DNA of 64,000 nucleotides from Variovorax sp. OK212 (GTDB lineage: Bacteria > Pseudomonadota > Gammaproteobacteria > Burkholderiales > Burkholderiaceae_C). The notes beneath the pieces are model-generated. The model was not told where the DNA came from. It did no database searches and saw only the letters and a program-made list of their open reading frames with translations. Shown here piece by piece: positions 53,147 to 61,198 of this stretch. The stretch spans positions 124,001 through 188,000 of the forward strand of contig NZ_FOLP01000013.1 in assembly GCF_900112425.1 (NCBI RefSeq). The letters are read 5' to 3'. Made by a program: the position numbers and the translations under genes. Within the stretch, counting starts at the first letter, position 1. Every line of letters begins with the position of its first letter.

Positions 53147-53878
53147 TTAGTTCGATAGCAGCGCCTGCTGCTGCAGGGTCACGAGTTCGCCGATGCCCTT
53201 TTCGGCCAGGCCGAGCAGGATGTTCATTTCCTCGCGCGTGAAGGCCACGCCTTCGGCCGTGCCCTGCACTTCGACGAAATGGCCGGCGCCGGTCATGACG
53301 ACGTTCATGTCGGTGTCGCAGGCCGAGTCTTCGATGTATTCGAGGTCGAGCAGCGGCGTGCCGTCGACGATGCCCACCGAGATGGCGGCCACGTGGCCCT
53401 TGATGGGCGAGGCCTTCAGCGTGCCGGCGGCGAGCAGCTTGTTGACGGCGTCCTGCGCGGCCACGAAGGCGCCGGTGATGGCCGCGGTGCGCGTGCCGCC
53501 GTCGGCCTGGAGCACGTCGCAGTCGAGGTGGATGGTGCGTTCGCCCAGGGCGGCCAGGTCGAACACGGCGCGCATCGAGCGGCCGATGAGGCGCTGGATT
53601 TCCTGCGTGCGGCCGGTCTGCTTGCCCTTGGCGGCTTCGCGGCTGCTGCGGGTGTGGGTGGCGCGCGGCAGCATGCCGTATTCGGCCGTGACCCAGCCTT
53701 CGCCGCTGCCTTTCTTGTGCGGCGGCACCTTCTCTTCGACGGAGGCAGTGCACAGCACGCGCGTGTCGCCGAATTCGATGAGCACCGAGCCCTCGGCGTG
53801 GATGGTGAAGCCGCGGGTGATGCGCACGGGGCGCAGCTGGTCGGCGGCACGGCCGCCGCTTCGTGTGAAAACGGTCAT
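53147..53878 (-). CDS. rph: Ribonuclease PH
   Basis: A 243-residue phosphorolytic exoribonuclease that trims tRNA 3' ends. Seen: SGGRAADQLRPVRITRGFT, GDTRVLCTASVEEKVPP, the RNA-binding GWVTAEYGMLPRATHTR, RTIHLDCDVLQADGGTRTAA and DLEYIEDSACDTDMNVVMT with the acidic catalytic residues. The length is standard and no domain is missing. It follows the PP2C phosphatase gene by 56 bp. Confidence 0.96.
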   Translation of the reverse strand: MTVFTRSGGRAADQLRPVRITRGFTIHAEGSVLIEFGDTRVLCTASVEEKVPPHKKGSGEGWVTAEYGMLPRATHTRSSREAAKGKQTGRTQEIQRLIGRSMRAVFDLAALGERTIHLDCDVLQADGGTRTAAITGAFVAAQDAVNKLLAAGTLKASPIKGHVAAISVGIVDGTPLLDLEYIEDSACDTDMNVVMTGAGHFVEVQGTAEGVAFTREEMNILLGLAEKGIGELVTLQQQALLSN

Positions 53879-53934
53879 TGTTTGGGAACCGGAAAAGGAA
53901 AAAGTAAAAGCCGCGCGCTCAAGCCCGGTGAGGC

Positions 53935-54840
53935 TCAGGTCTTGCGGGCGGCGGAGCGGCGAATGGCTTCGTTGATTTCGGCAATGGAGCGCTCGATGGC
54001 GTCTTCGTCGAGGTCGTCGATCTCGCTGTCGGAGGGCATGCCGGCCTGGATGGTCGAGGCGAACACGCCGTCTTCGATGGTTTCGGTGGACACGCCGCTG
54101 CGGTCGTCGGCGCTGTCGGGCATTTCCCATTCGAGCGCGATGAGCGTGACGTTGTCGCTGTGGGCGCCGCCCTTGCGCAGCGCCATCTCGGCGAGGTCGG
54201 GCGCGGCGTCGGACACGGGCTTGCCGGAGGACAGCGTGTGGACGATGAGCTCGTCGTCGAGCACGCCCCAGACGCCGTCGGAGCACAGCATGATGCGGTC
54301 GCCGCGCTGCAGCGTGAGCGGGGGCGCCACGTCGAACAGCGGGGTGGTGGGCGAGCCCAGGCAGGTCAGCAGCAGGTTGCGGTTGACGGGCGCGTCGGAG
54401 CCGGTGGGCTTGGGGCGCTCGGCGTGCGAGTGGTCGCGCGTGCGCACCAGCAGGCGGCCGTCGCGCACGACGTACAGGCGCGAGTCGCCGCAGTGCATCC
54501 AGGTTGCGGTGGCGTTCTGCAGCACGGCCGCGACGACGGTGGTGCGCGGCGTGTCGAGCATGGCCTTGTGGCTGGCGTACCGCATGATCTGCTGGTGCGC
54601 GGCCATGGCCGATTCGGCCAGGAACGCCTTCACGTCCTTCACGGTCGGGCGCGCCTCGCGCTGGTAGAGCGCGGCGATGGTCTGCAGCGCGAGCTGCGCC
54701 GCCACTTCGCCTTCCGGGTGTCCGCCCATGCCGTCGGCCAGCACGAACAGGCCCGACTCCCGCGTGTAGCAATAGCCCATGCGGTCTTCGTTCTTGACAC
54801 GACCGCCCTTGCGGCTGACCTGGAAGACGGAGAATTTCAT
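53935..54840 (-). CDS. PP2C-family Ser/Thr protein phosphatase
   Basis: A 301-residue metal-dependent phosphatase. Metal-site motifs are KNEDR with Asp19, ADGMGGHPEGE with Asp36, CSDGVWGVLDDE and AHSDNVTLIAL. The C-terminal 60 residues are acidic and low-complexity (DSEIDDLDEDAIERS). It starts 4 bp after the kinase gene on the same strand, so kinase and phosphatase form a matched pair, as in PknB/PstP-type systems. Start at 54840; the frame is open upstream inside the kinase gene. Confidence 0.92.
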   Translation of the reverse strand: MKFSVFQVSRKGGRVKNEDRMGYCYTRESGLFVLADGMGGHPEGEVAAQLALQTIAALYQREARPTVKDVKAFLAESAMAAHQQIMRYASHKAMLDTPRTTVVAAVLQNATATWMHCGDSRLYVVRDGRLLVRTRDHSHAERPKPTGSDAPVNRNLLLTCLGSPTTPLFDVAPPLTLQRGDRIMLCSDGVWGVLDDELIVHTLSSGKPVSDAAPDLAEMALRKGGAHSDNVTLIALEWEMPDSADDRSGVSTETIEDGVFASTIQAGMPSDSEIDDLDEDAIERSIAEINEAIRRSAARKT

Positions 54841-54844
54841 GATG

Positions 54845-55852
54845 TCATGCAGGGCGCGTGGTGGGCGCAGCAGCCTTGGGCAGGCTCTTCTTGTCGAAAG
54901 AGCGGATGTTGTCGAACGACAGGCGCACTTTCTCGCCCACCGTGAGCTTGGTGTAGCGCCGCTCGCCCTCGCGGCTGAGCTCCTTCTGCAGCGCGAAGAC
55001 CGATTGCGGGCGCGACAGCGGGTCGAGCGACATGCACCACTCGACCACTTCGATGAGGTTGTCGGAGTACACGCCGCGCAGGCGCGACAGCGACAGGCTG
55101 AGCCGGTCTTTCTCGATGCGCCGCGGCGCGTCGTTGGGCGGGTAGCCCTGCATGCAGGCGTAGATGCAGGCGCCGATGGCGTAGATGTCGGTCCACGGGC
55201 CCATGGACGAATCGCGCCGGTACATCTCGGGGGCGGCAAAGCCGGGGGTGTACATCGGGCGGATGAAGATGCCTTCCTTGCTGAGCACTTCGCGCGCGGC
55301 GCCGAAGTCGATCAGCACGGCGCGGTCGTCGTCGGTGACGAAGATGTTGGCCGGCTTGATGTCCAGGTGCAGCATCTTGTACTGGTGGACGATGCGCAGG
55401 CCGCGAAGGATTTCGTCGAACAACGAGCGGATGGTCGATTCGCGGAACACCTTCTGCTTCTTGAGGTCGCGCGCCGTGACCACGAAATCCTGCAGGGTCG
55501 CGCCCTCCAGGTAGTTCATGACCATGTAGACGGTCTCGTTCTCGCGAAAGAAATTGAGCACGCTGACCACCGAGGCGTGCGAGATCTGCGCGAGCGAGCG
55601 GCCTTCCTCGAAGAAGCTCTTCAGGCCGAGCCGGTAGAGCGACAGCTTCTCGGGCGGCACCTGCGGTGCGAGCTCGCCCGGCCCGCGCGTGGCGAGCGAC
55701 GAGGGCAGATATTCCTTGATGGCAACTTGCTGCCCATTGGAGTCGATGGCGAGATACACGACGCCGAAACCACCCGCTGAAAGCCGGCGTATGACGCGGT
55801 ATCCGCCGATGACCGTATCGGGCAACAGGGGCGTAGGCTTGACCTTTGACAT
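54845..55852 (-). CDS. Eukaryotic-type Ser/Thr protein kinase
   Basis: A 335-residue cytoplasmic kinase without a membrane segment or PASTA domains. P-loop LSAGGFGVVYLA at about 24-35, ATP-anchoring Lys46 (VAIKEYLP), catalytic loop HLDIKPANI with Asp164, and Mg-binding DFG at 182-184 (LIDFGAAREV). HLD replaces the common HRD, so it is of the non-RD type. The ATG at 55852 is used; a longer frame starts at 55918. It is divergent from yicC by 91 bp. Confidence 0.93.
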   Translation of the reverse strand: MSKVKPTPLLPDTVIGGYRVIRRLSAGGFGVVYLAIDSNGQQVAIKEYLPSSLATRGPGELAPQVPPEKLSLYRLGLKSFFEEGRSLAQISHASVVSVLNFFRENETVYMVMNYLEGATLQDFVVTARDLKKQKVFRESTIRSLFDEILRGLRIVHQYKMLHLDIKPANIFVTDDDRAVLIDFGAAREVLSKEGIFIRPMYTPGFAAPEMYRRDSSMGPWTDIYAIGACIYACMQGYPPNDAPRRIEKDRLSLSLSRLRGVYSDNLIEVVEWCMSLDPLSRPQSVFALQKELSREGERRYTKLTVGEKVRLSFDNIRSFDKKSLPKAAAPTTRPA

Positions 55853-55943
55853 AATCCGGGAGTTTCGCCCGAAGGCGATGGTGCGGCAAGCGAACGCCGT
55901 GCCGACGCCTCGGTGCATGCAAGCAAAACCACAGTGAGGCGCA

Positions 55944-56867
55944 ATGCCAGTTTACAGCATGACCGGCTACGCCAGCGGCCAGAACGGGTCCGCAGGCAGC
56001 CACTCCGAAGCCGAGGCACGGCCTGCCGCCGCAGGTCGACTCGGGGTCGAAATCCGCTCGGTCAACAGCCGCTTCCTCGACCTGACCTTCAAGCTGCCGG
56101 AAGAACTCCGCCAGCATGAAACCGCCCTGCGCGAGCTGCTCACGGGCAAGCTCAAACGGGGCAAGGTCGAAGTCAGGGCGGCCATCGAGACCACGGCGCA
56201 GGCCGGCGTTGTCGAGCCCTCCGTCAAGCTGCTCCAGCGGCTCAACGGGGTGCAGGACAGCATCAAGGCCTGGTTGCCCAGCGCCCGCGAGCTGAGCGTG
56301 GCCGATGTGCTGCGCCTGGCCGGCGGCGACAGCGCCGCCCGCGGCGACTGGAGCGCCGACCTGCTCGAGGTTGCCGGCAAGGCGCTCGACGGCCTGATGT
56401 CTGCCCGCCAGCGCGAAGGCGCCCGGCTGGCCAAGATGCTCGAGGCCCACCTGGCCCAGCTGCGCACCCTGGTGCAGCAGGCCGGCCCGCTGGTCCCCCA
56501 GCTGGTCGAGCAGCAGCGCACCCGCTTCCTGGAGCGCTGGCAGGAGGCCATGGGCCTGACCGCCGGCACCGGCGGCACCCTGCCCGAGGCCGCCCAGGAC
56601 CGTGCCCTGACCGAAGCCACCGCCTTTGCCATTCGCATCGACGTGGCCGAGGAACTGACCCGGCTGAACTCGCATCTGGACGAGATCGAGCGGCTGCTCA
56701 AGAAGGGCGGCGAGATCGGCAAGCGCCTCGATTTCCTGATCCAGGAACTGCACCGCGAGGCCAACACCCTGGGCTCGAAGTCGGCGGCGCTAGAGCTCAC
56801 GCGCATCGGCGTGGACATGAAGGTCCTGATCGAGCAGATGCGCGAGCAGGTGCAGAACATCGAATGA
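55944..56867 (+). CDS. yicC: YicC-family endoribonuclease
   Basis: A 307-residue protein of the YicC family, shown in E. coli to act as an endoribonuclease in small-RNA turnover. Family marks: MPVYSMTGYASG at the start, EIRSVNSRFLDLTFKLPEEL, and the C-terminal EELTRLNSHLDEIERLLKKG followed by GKRLDFLIQELHREANTLGSK. A short insert rich in Ser/Ala/Glu follows the start motif. It overlaps gmk by 4 bp, the common order. Confidence 0.93.
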   Translation: MPVYSMTGYASGQNGSAGSHSEAEARPAAAGRLGVEIRSVNSRFLDLTFKLPEELRQHETALRELLTGKLKRGKVEVRAAIETTAQAGVVEPSVKLLQRLNGVQDSIKAWLPSARELSVADVLRLAGGDSAARGDWSADLLEVAGKALDGLMSARQREGARLAKMLEAHLAQLRTLVQQAGPLVPQLVEQQRTRFLERWQEAMGLTAGTGGTLPEAAQDRALTEATAFAIRIDVAEELTRLNSHLDEIERLLKKGGEIGKRLDFLIQELHREANTLGSKSAALELTRIGVDMKVLIEQMREQVQNIE

Positions 56868-57499
56868 CGAGCGAAAGAATGGACTACCCCGGCAATATCT
56901 TCGTGGTGGCGGCGCCCAGCGGCGCCGGCAAATCGAGCCTGGTCAAGGCGCTGATGGAGCTCGATTCGGCTGTGCAGCCTTCGGTGTCGCACACGACCCG
57001 GTCGCCGCGCGGCCAGGAAAAGCACGGCCGCGAGTACTTCTTCGCCTCGCCGTCGGAGTTCGACGCCATGATCGCGGCCGACGGCTTCGTGGAATGGGCC
57101 CATGTGCACGGGCACCGCTACGGCACGTCGAAGCGGGCCGTCGAAGAGCGCATCGCCCAGGGGGCGGACGTGATTCTCGAAATCGACTTCCAGGGCGCGC
57201 TGCAGATCCGCAAGACCTTCGCCAACGCGGTGATGATCTTCATCCTGCCGCCGAGCTGGGAAGAGCTGCGCTCGCGGCTCGAGCGGCGCGGCGAAGACAG
57301 CGCCTCGGTGATCGAACTGCGCCTGAAGAACGCCGCCGAAGAGATGGCCCGGGCGGGGGAATTCGACTTCGTTATAATCAACGAGGTATTTGAGCGCGCG
57401 CTTTTCGATCTGAAGGTGATCGTCCACGCTCAGCGGCTCCGGTATTCCGCGCAACGCCGTGCGCGTGCCGACACATTTGCCGCACTGAACATCCCCTGA
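56864..57499 (+). CDS. gmk: Guanylate kinase
   Basis: A 211-residue kinase converting GMP to GDP. P-loop APSGAGKSSLVKAL, GMP-binding SHTTRSPRGQEKHGREYFF and EWAHVHGHRYGT, then EIDFQGALQI and the lid R-rich part. The ATG at 56864 overlaps the yicC stop; an ATG at 56879 (MDYPGN) gives a 206-residue protein closer to many relatives and is also likely. rpoZ follows after 39 bp. Confidence 0.95.
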   Translation: MTSERMDYPGNIFVVAAPSGAGKSSLVKALMELDSAVQPSVSHTTRSPRGQEKHGREYFFASPSEFDAMIAADGFVEWAHVHGHRYGTSKRAVEERIAQGADVILEIDFQGALQIRKTFANAVMIFILPPSWEELRSRLERRGEDSASVIELRLKNAAEEMARAGEFDFVIINEVFERALFDLKVIVHAQRLRYSAQRRARADTFAALNIP

Positions 57500-57538
57500 T
57501 ATCCGAGTTCACCGCTCACCGACAGAAAGATTCTCATC

Positions 57539-57742
57539 ATGGCCCGCATCACCGTCGAAGATTGTCTCGTCAACATCCCGAACCGTTTCCAGCTCGTCCT
57601 GGCCGCCACGTACCGTGCGCGCATGCTGAGCCAAGGTCATGCGCCGAAGATCGAGAGCAAGAACAAGCCCGCCGTGACCGCCCTGCGCGAAATCGCCGAA
57701 GGCAAGATCGGCCTCGAAATGCTCAAGAAGGTGCCGGGCTGA
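57539..57742 (+). CDS. rpoZ: RNA polymerase omega subunit
   Basis: A 67-residue protein starting MARITVEDCLVNIPNRFQLV, with the conserved ATYRARMLSQG helix. Omega helps to fold and assemble beta-prime and is part of ppGpp site 1, which suits its place between gmk and spoT. A strong terminator follows 25 bp after the stop. Confidence 0.97.
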   Translation: MARITVEDCLVNIPNRFQLVLAATYRARMLSQGHAPKIESKNKPAVTALREIAEGKIGLEMLKKVPG

Positions 57743-57763
57743 TCTGACGCAGCCCTGCAACGA

Positions 57764-57791
57764 AAAGGCACCGCAAAGCGGTGCTTTTTTT
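57764..57791 (+). terminator. Rho-independent terminator after rpoZ
   Basis: GCACCGC-AAA-GCGGTGC is a perfect 7-bp stem with a 3-base loop, followed by TTTTTTT and preceded by AAAAG. It separates gmk-rpoZ from spoT, so spoT should have its own promoter or depend on readthrough. Confidence 0.93.
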
Positions 57792-57835
57792 ATGTCCGGA
57801 CGCGTCCATACAGCGGTCACGCTAAAGTGATAGAC

Positions 57836-60091
57836 ATGAGCGCGGTAGCCAAATCTCAGTCCCACGCCCCCAAAGGCGCGCCCAAGCCCAGCCCGGCGGC
57901 GCTGAATGCGGCCGCCGCCAGCTTCGCTGCGTTGACGGCGCGCCTCGATTACCTGAGCGCCGAAGACACCGAACAGGTGCGCCGCGCGTACCGTTTCGCC
58001 GACGAGGCCCACCTCGGCCAGCTGCGCAACAGCGGCGAGCCGTACATCACGCATCCGATCGCGGTGGCTGCGCAATGCGCCGAGTGGAAGCTCGACGCGC
58101 AGGCGCTGATGGCCGCCCTGCTCCACGACGCTATCGAGGACTGCGGCGTCACCAAGCCCGAACTCATCGAGCGCTTCGGTGCCCCGGTCGCCGAACTGGT
58201 CGACGGGCTCACCAAGCTCGACAAGCTGCAGTTCAACACCCGCGAAGAGAACCAGGCCGAGTCGTTCCGCAAGATGCTGCTGGCCATGGCGCGCGACGTG
58301 CGCGTCATCCTGGTCAAGCTGGCGGACCGCACGCACAACATGCGCACGCTGGCCGATGCGCCGCGCGAAAAGTGGGCCCGCATCTCGCGCGAGACGCTCG
58401 ACATCTATGCGCCCATCGCACACCGGCTCGGACTGAACCAGACCTATCGCGAACTGCAGGAACTGTCGTTCCGGCATCTGAAGCCTTGGCGCTACGCCAC
58501 GCTGTCGAAGGCCGTGGCCAAGGCGCGCGGCCGCCGGCGCGACCTGATCCAGAAGGTGCAGAAAGAGGTCGAGACCGCGTTCTCGGCCGCTAGCATGACG
58601 CTGCGCATCGCGGGACGCGAAAAGACGCTGTACTCCATCTACCGCAAGATGGAAGAAAAGCACCTGAGCTTCGCCCAGGTCACCGACATCTACGGTTTCC
58701 GGCTGATCGTGCCGAACGTGATCGCCTGCTACACCGGGCTCGGCATCCTGCACCAGATGTACAAGCCGCTGCCGGGCAAGTTCAAGGACCACATCGCCAT
58801 TGCCAAGCTCAACGGCTACCAGTCGCTGCACACCACCCTGGTGGGCCCGGCCGGCGTGAGCGTGGAGTTCCAGCTGCGGACCGAGGCGATGCACGTGGTG
58901 GCCGAATCCGGCGTGGCGGCGCACTGGCTGTACAAGGCGGCCGAGCAGAATGCGGCCGGCAACGACCGGCTGGGCACCAAGTGGCTGCAGTCGCTGCTCG
59001 ACATCCAGGATGAGACACGCGACGCCGCGGAGTTCTGGGACCACGTCAAGGTCGACCTGTTCCCGGATGCGGTGTACGTCTTCACGCCGAAGAGCCAGAT
59101 CATGGCGCTGCCGCGCGGCGCCACGGTGGTCGACTTTGCGTACGCCATTCACAGCAACATCGGCGACCACACTTCGGCCGCCCGCATCAACGGCGACCAG
59201 GTGCCGCTGCGCACCGAACTCAAGAACGGCGACGTGGTCGAGGTGATCACTGCGCCGGTGTCCACACCCAACCCGGCCTGGCTCGGGTTCGTTCGAACCG
59301 GCCGGGCACGCTCCAAGATCCGCCATTACCTCAAGACCCTGGCGCATGCCGAGTCCGAAGGCCTGGGCGAAAAGCTGCTGGCGCAGGCGCTGCGCGCCGA
59401 AGGCCTGAGCAAGCTGCCCGAGAACGACGAGGAGCATCAGCCGCTTTGGGAAAAGCTGTTGCGCTTCACCGGCAACCGCACGCGCTCCGAGCTGCTGACC
59501 GACATCGGCCTGGGCAAGCGCATCGCCAGCATCGTGGCGAAGCGGCTCGTGTCGATGCTGTCGGAGTTGGGCGAACGCCCCGACGCGTTGCTGCTGAGCC
59601 GCGAGCGCTTCATCTCGCACGAAACCGTGTCGCAGGGCGCGGTCACGCTCGACGGCAGCGAGAACTCGTCGGTGCGGTTCGCGCTGTGCTGCCGCCCGAT
59701 TCCCGGCGACCAGATCGTCGGCTACCTCGGGCATGGGGAAGGCCTGGTGGTGCACACGGAAGATTGCGGCGTCGGCCAGCGGCTGCGCCACAAGGACAGC
59801 GAGCGCTTCTTCGCGGTCGAATGGGCGGACGAGCCGACGCGGCCTTTCGAAACCGGCGTGGTCATCACCGTGCGCAACGACAAGGGCGTGCTGGCACGCG
59901 TCGCCGCCACATTGGCCGACGCAGAGGCCGACATCACGCATGTGGAAATGGCCGACGAAACACCGCAGGACTCGACCGACCTGCGCTTCGTGATCGCCGT
60001 GCGCGACCGCACGCACCTCGATGCCGTGCTGCGCGCCGCGCGGCGAACGTCATCGGTGCTGACCGCCTCCCGGACGGTTCCAGCGCCCTGA
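57836..60091 (+). CDS. spoT: Bifunctional (p)ppGpp synthetase/hydrolase (SpoT/Rel)
   Basis: A 751-residue stringent-response enzyme. The hydrolase HD site is His97-Asp98 in ALLHDAIED with HPIAVA before it, so hydrolysis should be active. The synthetase domain has AGREKTLYSIYRKM and YGFRLIV; TGS (FTPKSQIMALPRGATVVDFA), zinc-finger-like region (ALCCRPIPGD) and ACT (VVITVRNDKGVLARVA) follow. The ATG at 57836 gives MSAVAKSQ; a GTG at 57827 would add three residues. The position after rpoZ is the usual one for spoT. Confidence 0.95.
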   Translation: MSAVAKSQSHAPKGAPKPSPAALNAAAASFAALTARLDYLSAEDTEQVRRAYRFADEAHLGQLRNSGEPYITHPIAVAAQCAEWKLDAQALMAALLHDAIEDCGVTKPELIERFGAPVAELVDGLTKLDKLQFNTREENQAESFRKMLLAMARDVRVILVKLADRTHNMRTLADAPREKWARISRETLDIYAPIAHRLGLNQTYRELQELSFRHLKPWRYATLSKAVAKARGRRRDLIQKVQKEVETAFSAASMTLRIAGREKTLYSIYRKMEEKHLSFAQVTDIYGFRLIVPNVIACYTGLGILHQMYKPLPGKFKDHIAIAKLNGYQSLHTTLVGPAGVSVEFQLRTEAMHVVAESGVAAHWLYKAAEQNAAGNDRLGTKWLQSLLDIQDETRDAAEFWDHVKVDLFPDAVYVFTPKSQIMALPRGATVVDFAYAIHSNIGDHTSAARINGDQVPLRTELKNGDVVEVITAPVSTPNPAWLGFVRTGRARSKIRHYLKTLAHAESEGLGEKLLAQALRAEGLSKLPENDEEHQPLWEKLLRFTGNRTRSELLTDIGLGKRIASIVAKRLVSMLSELGERPDALLLSRERFISHETVSQGAVTLDGSENSSVRFALCCRPIPGDQIVGYLGHGEGLVVHTEDCGVGQRLRHKDSERFFAVEWADEPTRPFETGVVITVRNDKGVLARVAATLADAEADITHVEMADETPQDSTDLRFVIAVRDRTHLDAVLRAARRTSSVLTASRTVPAP

Positions 60092-60104
60092 CGCAGCCCG
60101 AGGA

Positions 60105-60680
60105 CTACGCCGCGGCCGGGCCTGGCGCGGGGTAGCTCACCGACAGAATCTCGACCTCGTGCGCGCCGCCCGGCGTCACGAGCTTCACCACATCACCTTC
60201 GCGCGCCTTGAGCAAGGCCCGCGCGATCGGCGAGATCCAGCTGACCTGCGACTTCGCGCTCTCCGCCTCGTCGATGCCGAGGATGGTGACCGAGCGTTCG
60301 TCGCCCGATTCGTCGGCGTAAAGCACCGTGGCGCCGAAGAAGACCTGGTCCCGGCCGTGATGCACGGAAGGATCGGTGATCTCCGCGATCTCGAGCCGCT
60401 TGGTGAGGAAGCGGATGCGGCGATCGATTTCGCGCAGCCGCTTCTTGCCGTAGAGGTAGTCGCCGTTTTCGGAGCGGTCGCCGTTCTTGGCGGCCCAGTG
60501 CACGGTCTCGACGATCTTCGGCCGCTCCTCGTCCATCAGGTGCAGCAGCTCGTCGCGCAGGCGCGCGTAACCCTCGGGGGTGATGTAGTTCTTGCCGCCG
60601 GCGGGCAACGGCGGCAACCCGCCATCGGCGCCGTCGTCATCTCCGTCGGTGTCTGATTCCTTGGTGAATGCCTTGCTCAC
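60105..60680 (-). CDS. greB: Transcription elongation factor GreB
   Basis: A 191-residue cleavage factor that rescues backtracked RNA polymerase. Coiled-coil part with ITPEGYARLRDELLHLMDEE, the acidic tip region KNGDRSENGDYLYGKKRLRE, and the GreB-typical PSVHHGRDQVFFGATVLYAD, then the FKBP-like domain (SWISPIARALLKAREGD). An extra acidic stretch (DTDGDDDGADGG) sits at the N-terminus. It converges with spoT with only 13 bp between, and no terminator is seen there. Confidence 0.95.
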   Translation of the reverse strand: MSKAFTKESDTDGDDDGADGGLPPLPAGGKNYITPEGYARLRDELLHLMDEERPKIVETVHWAAKNGDRSENGDYLYGKKRLREIDRRIRFLTKRLEIAEITDPSVHHGRDQVFFGATVLYADESGDERSVTILGIDEAESAKSQVSWISPIARALLKAREGDVVKLVTPGGAHEVEILSVSYPAPGPAAA

Positions 60681-60699
60681 GCAAACTCCTCCAAAAAGA

Positions 60700-60731
60700 A
60701 AAAAGCCCGCAACTTTCGTTGCGGGCTTTTT
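60700..60731 (-). terminator. Terminator after the first tRNA-Arg
   Basis: GCCCGCAAC/GTTGCGGGC forms a perfect 9-bp stem with a 4-base loop (TTTC), flanked by A and T runs on both sides. It lies between tRNA-Arg copy 1 and greB on the same strand and can act in both directions. Confidence 0.92.
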
Positions 60732-60737
60732 ATGTAG

Positions 60738-60814
60738 TGGTGCGGCTGGCAGGAATTGAACCCACGACCCCTTGGTTCGTAGCCAAGTACTCTATCCAAC
60801 TGAGCTACAGCCGC
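60738..60814 (-). tRNA. tRNA-Arg (ACG anticodon), copy 1
   Basis: A 77-nt cloverleaf on the minus strand: acceptor GCGGCTG, D-arm TAGCTCAGTTGG, anticodon stem-loop TTGGCTACGAACCAA with anticodon ACG, T-arm GGGTTCAATTCC, encoded CCA. Identical in sequence to the copy at 60931-61007. Confidence 0.96.
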
Positions 60815-60824
60815 ACAGCTTGCA

Positions 60825-60830
60825 ATTATA
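60825..60830 (-). promoter_or_regulatory. -10 box of tRNA-Arg copy 1
   Basis: On the minus strand a perfect TATAAT lies 10 bp before the tRNA 5' end, preceded by CGGGC as in the other copy. A clear -35 box is not seen. Confidence 0.65.
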
Positions 60831-60890
60831 GCCCGATTTTCTCGGTCTTTCTGGAATCATCAGGCCGATCGACGTGAAAGCCTGAAAAGG

Positions 60891-60921
60891 AAAAAGCCCG
60901 AAAGACGAATCTTTCGGGCTT
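60891..60921 (-). terminator. Terminator after the second tRNA-Arg
   Basis: AAGCCCGAAAGA/TCTTTCGGGCTT forms a perfect 12-bp stem with loop CGAA, followed by T residues on the minus strand. It ends the transcript of tRNA-Arg copy 2 before the promoter of copy 1. Confidence 0.92.
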
Positions 60922-60930
60922 ATTCATAGT

Positions 60931-61007
60931 TGGTGCGGCTGGCAGGAATTGAACCCACGACCCCTTGGTTCGTAGCCAAGTACTCTATCCAACTGAGCTA
61001 CAGCCGC
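60931..61007 (-). tRNA. tRNA-Arg (ACG anticodon), copy 2
   Basis: Same 77-nt sequence as copy 1, anticodon ACG, CCA encoded. Each copy has its own TATAAT and its own terminator, so they are separate transcription units made by duplication. Confidence 0.96.
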
Positions 61008-61017
61008 TGAGCCTTCG

Positions 61018-61023
61018 ATTATA
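61018..61023 (-). promoter_or_regulatory. -10 box of tRNA-Arg copy 2
   Basis: A perfect TATAAT on the minus strand, 10 bp before the tRNA 5' end, with CGGGC just before it, the same arrangement as copy 1. Confidence 0.65.
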
Positions 61024-61090
61024 GCCCGTTTTTTGACTCATCCATCGAAGTGATGCACAAACATTGCCGGATGACGACAACAAGAGGCAG

Positions 61091-61167
<77 letters not shown>

Positions 61168-61198
61168 ACGCGGCACGGATTCTATTCGCCGCGGCCGC

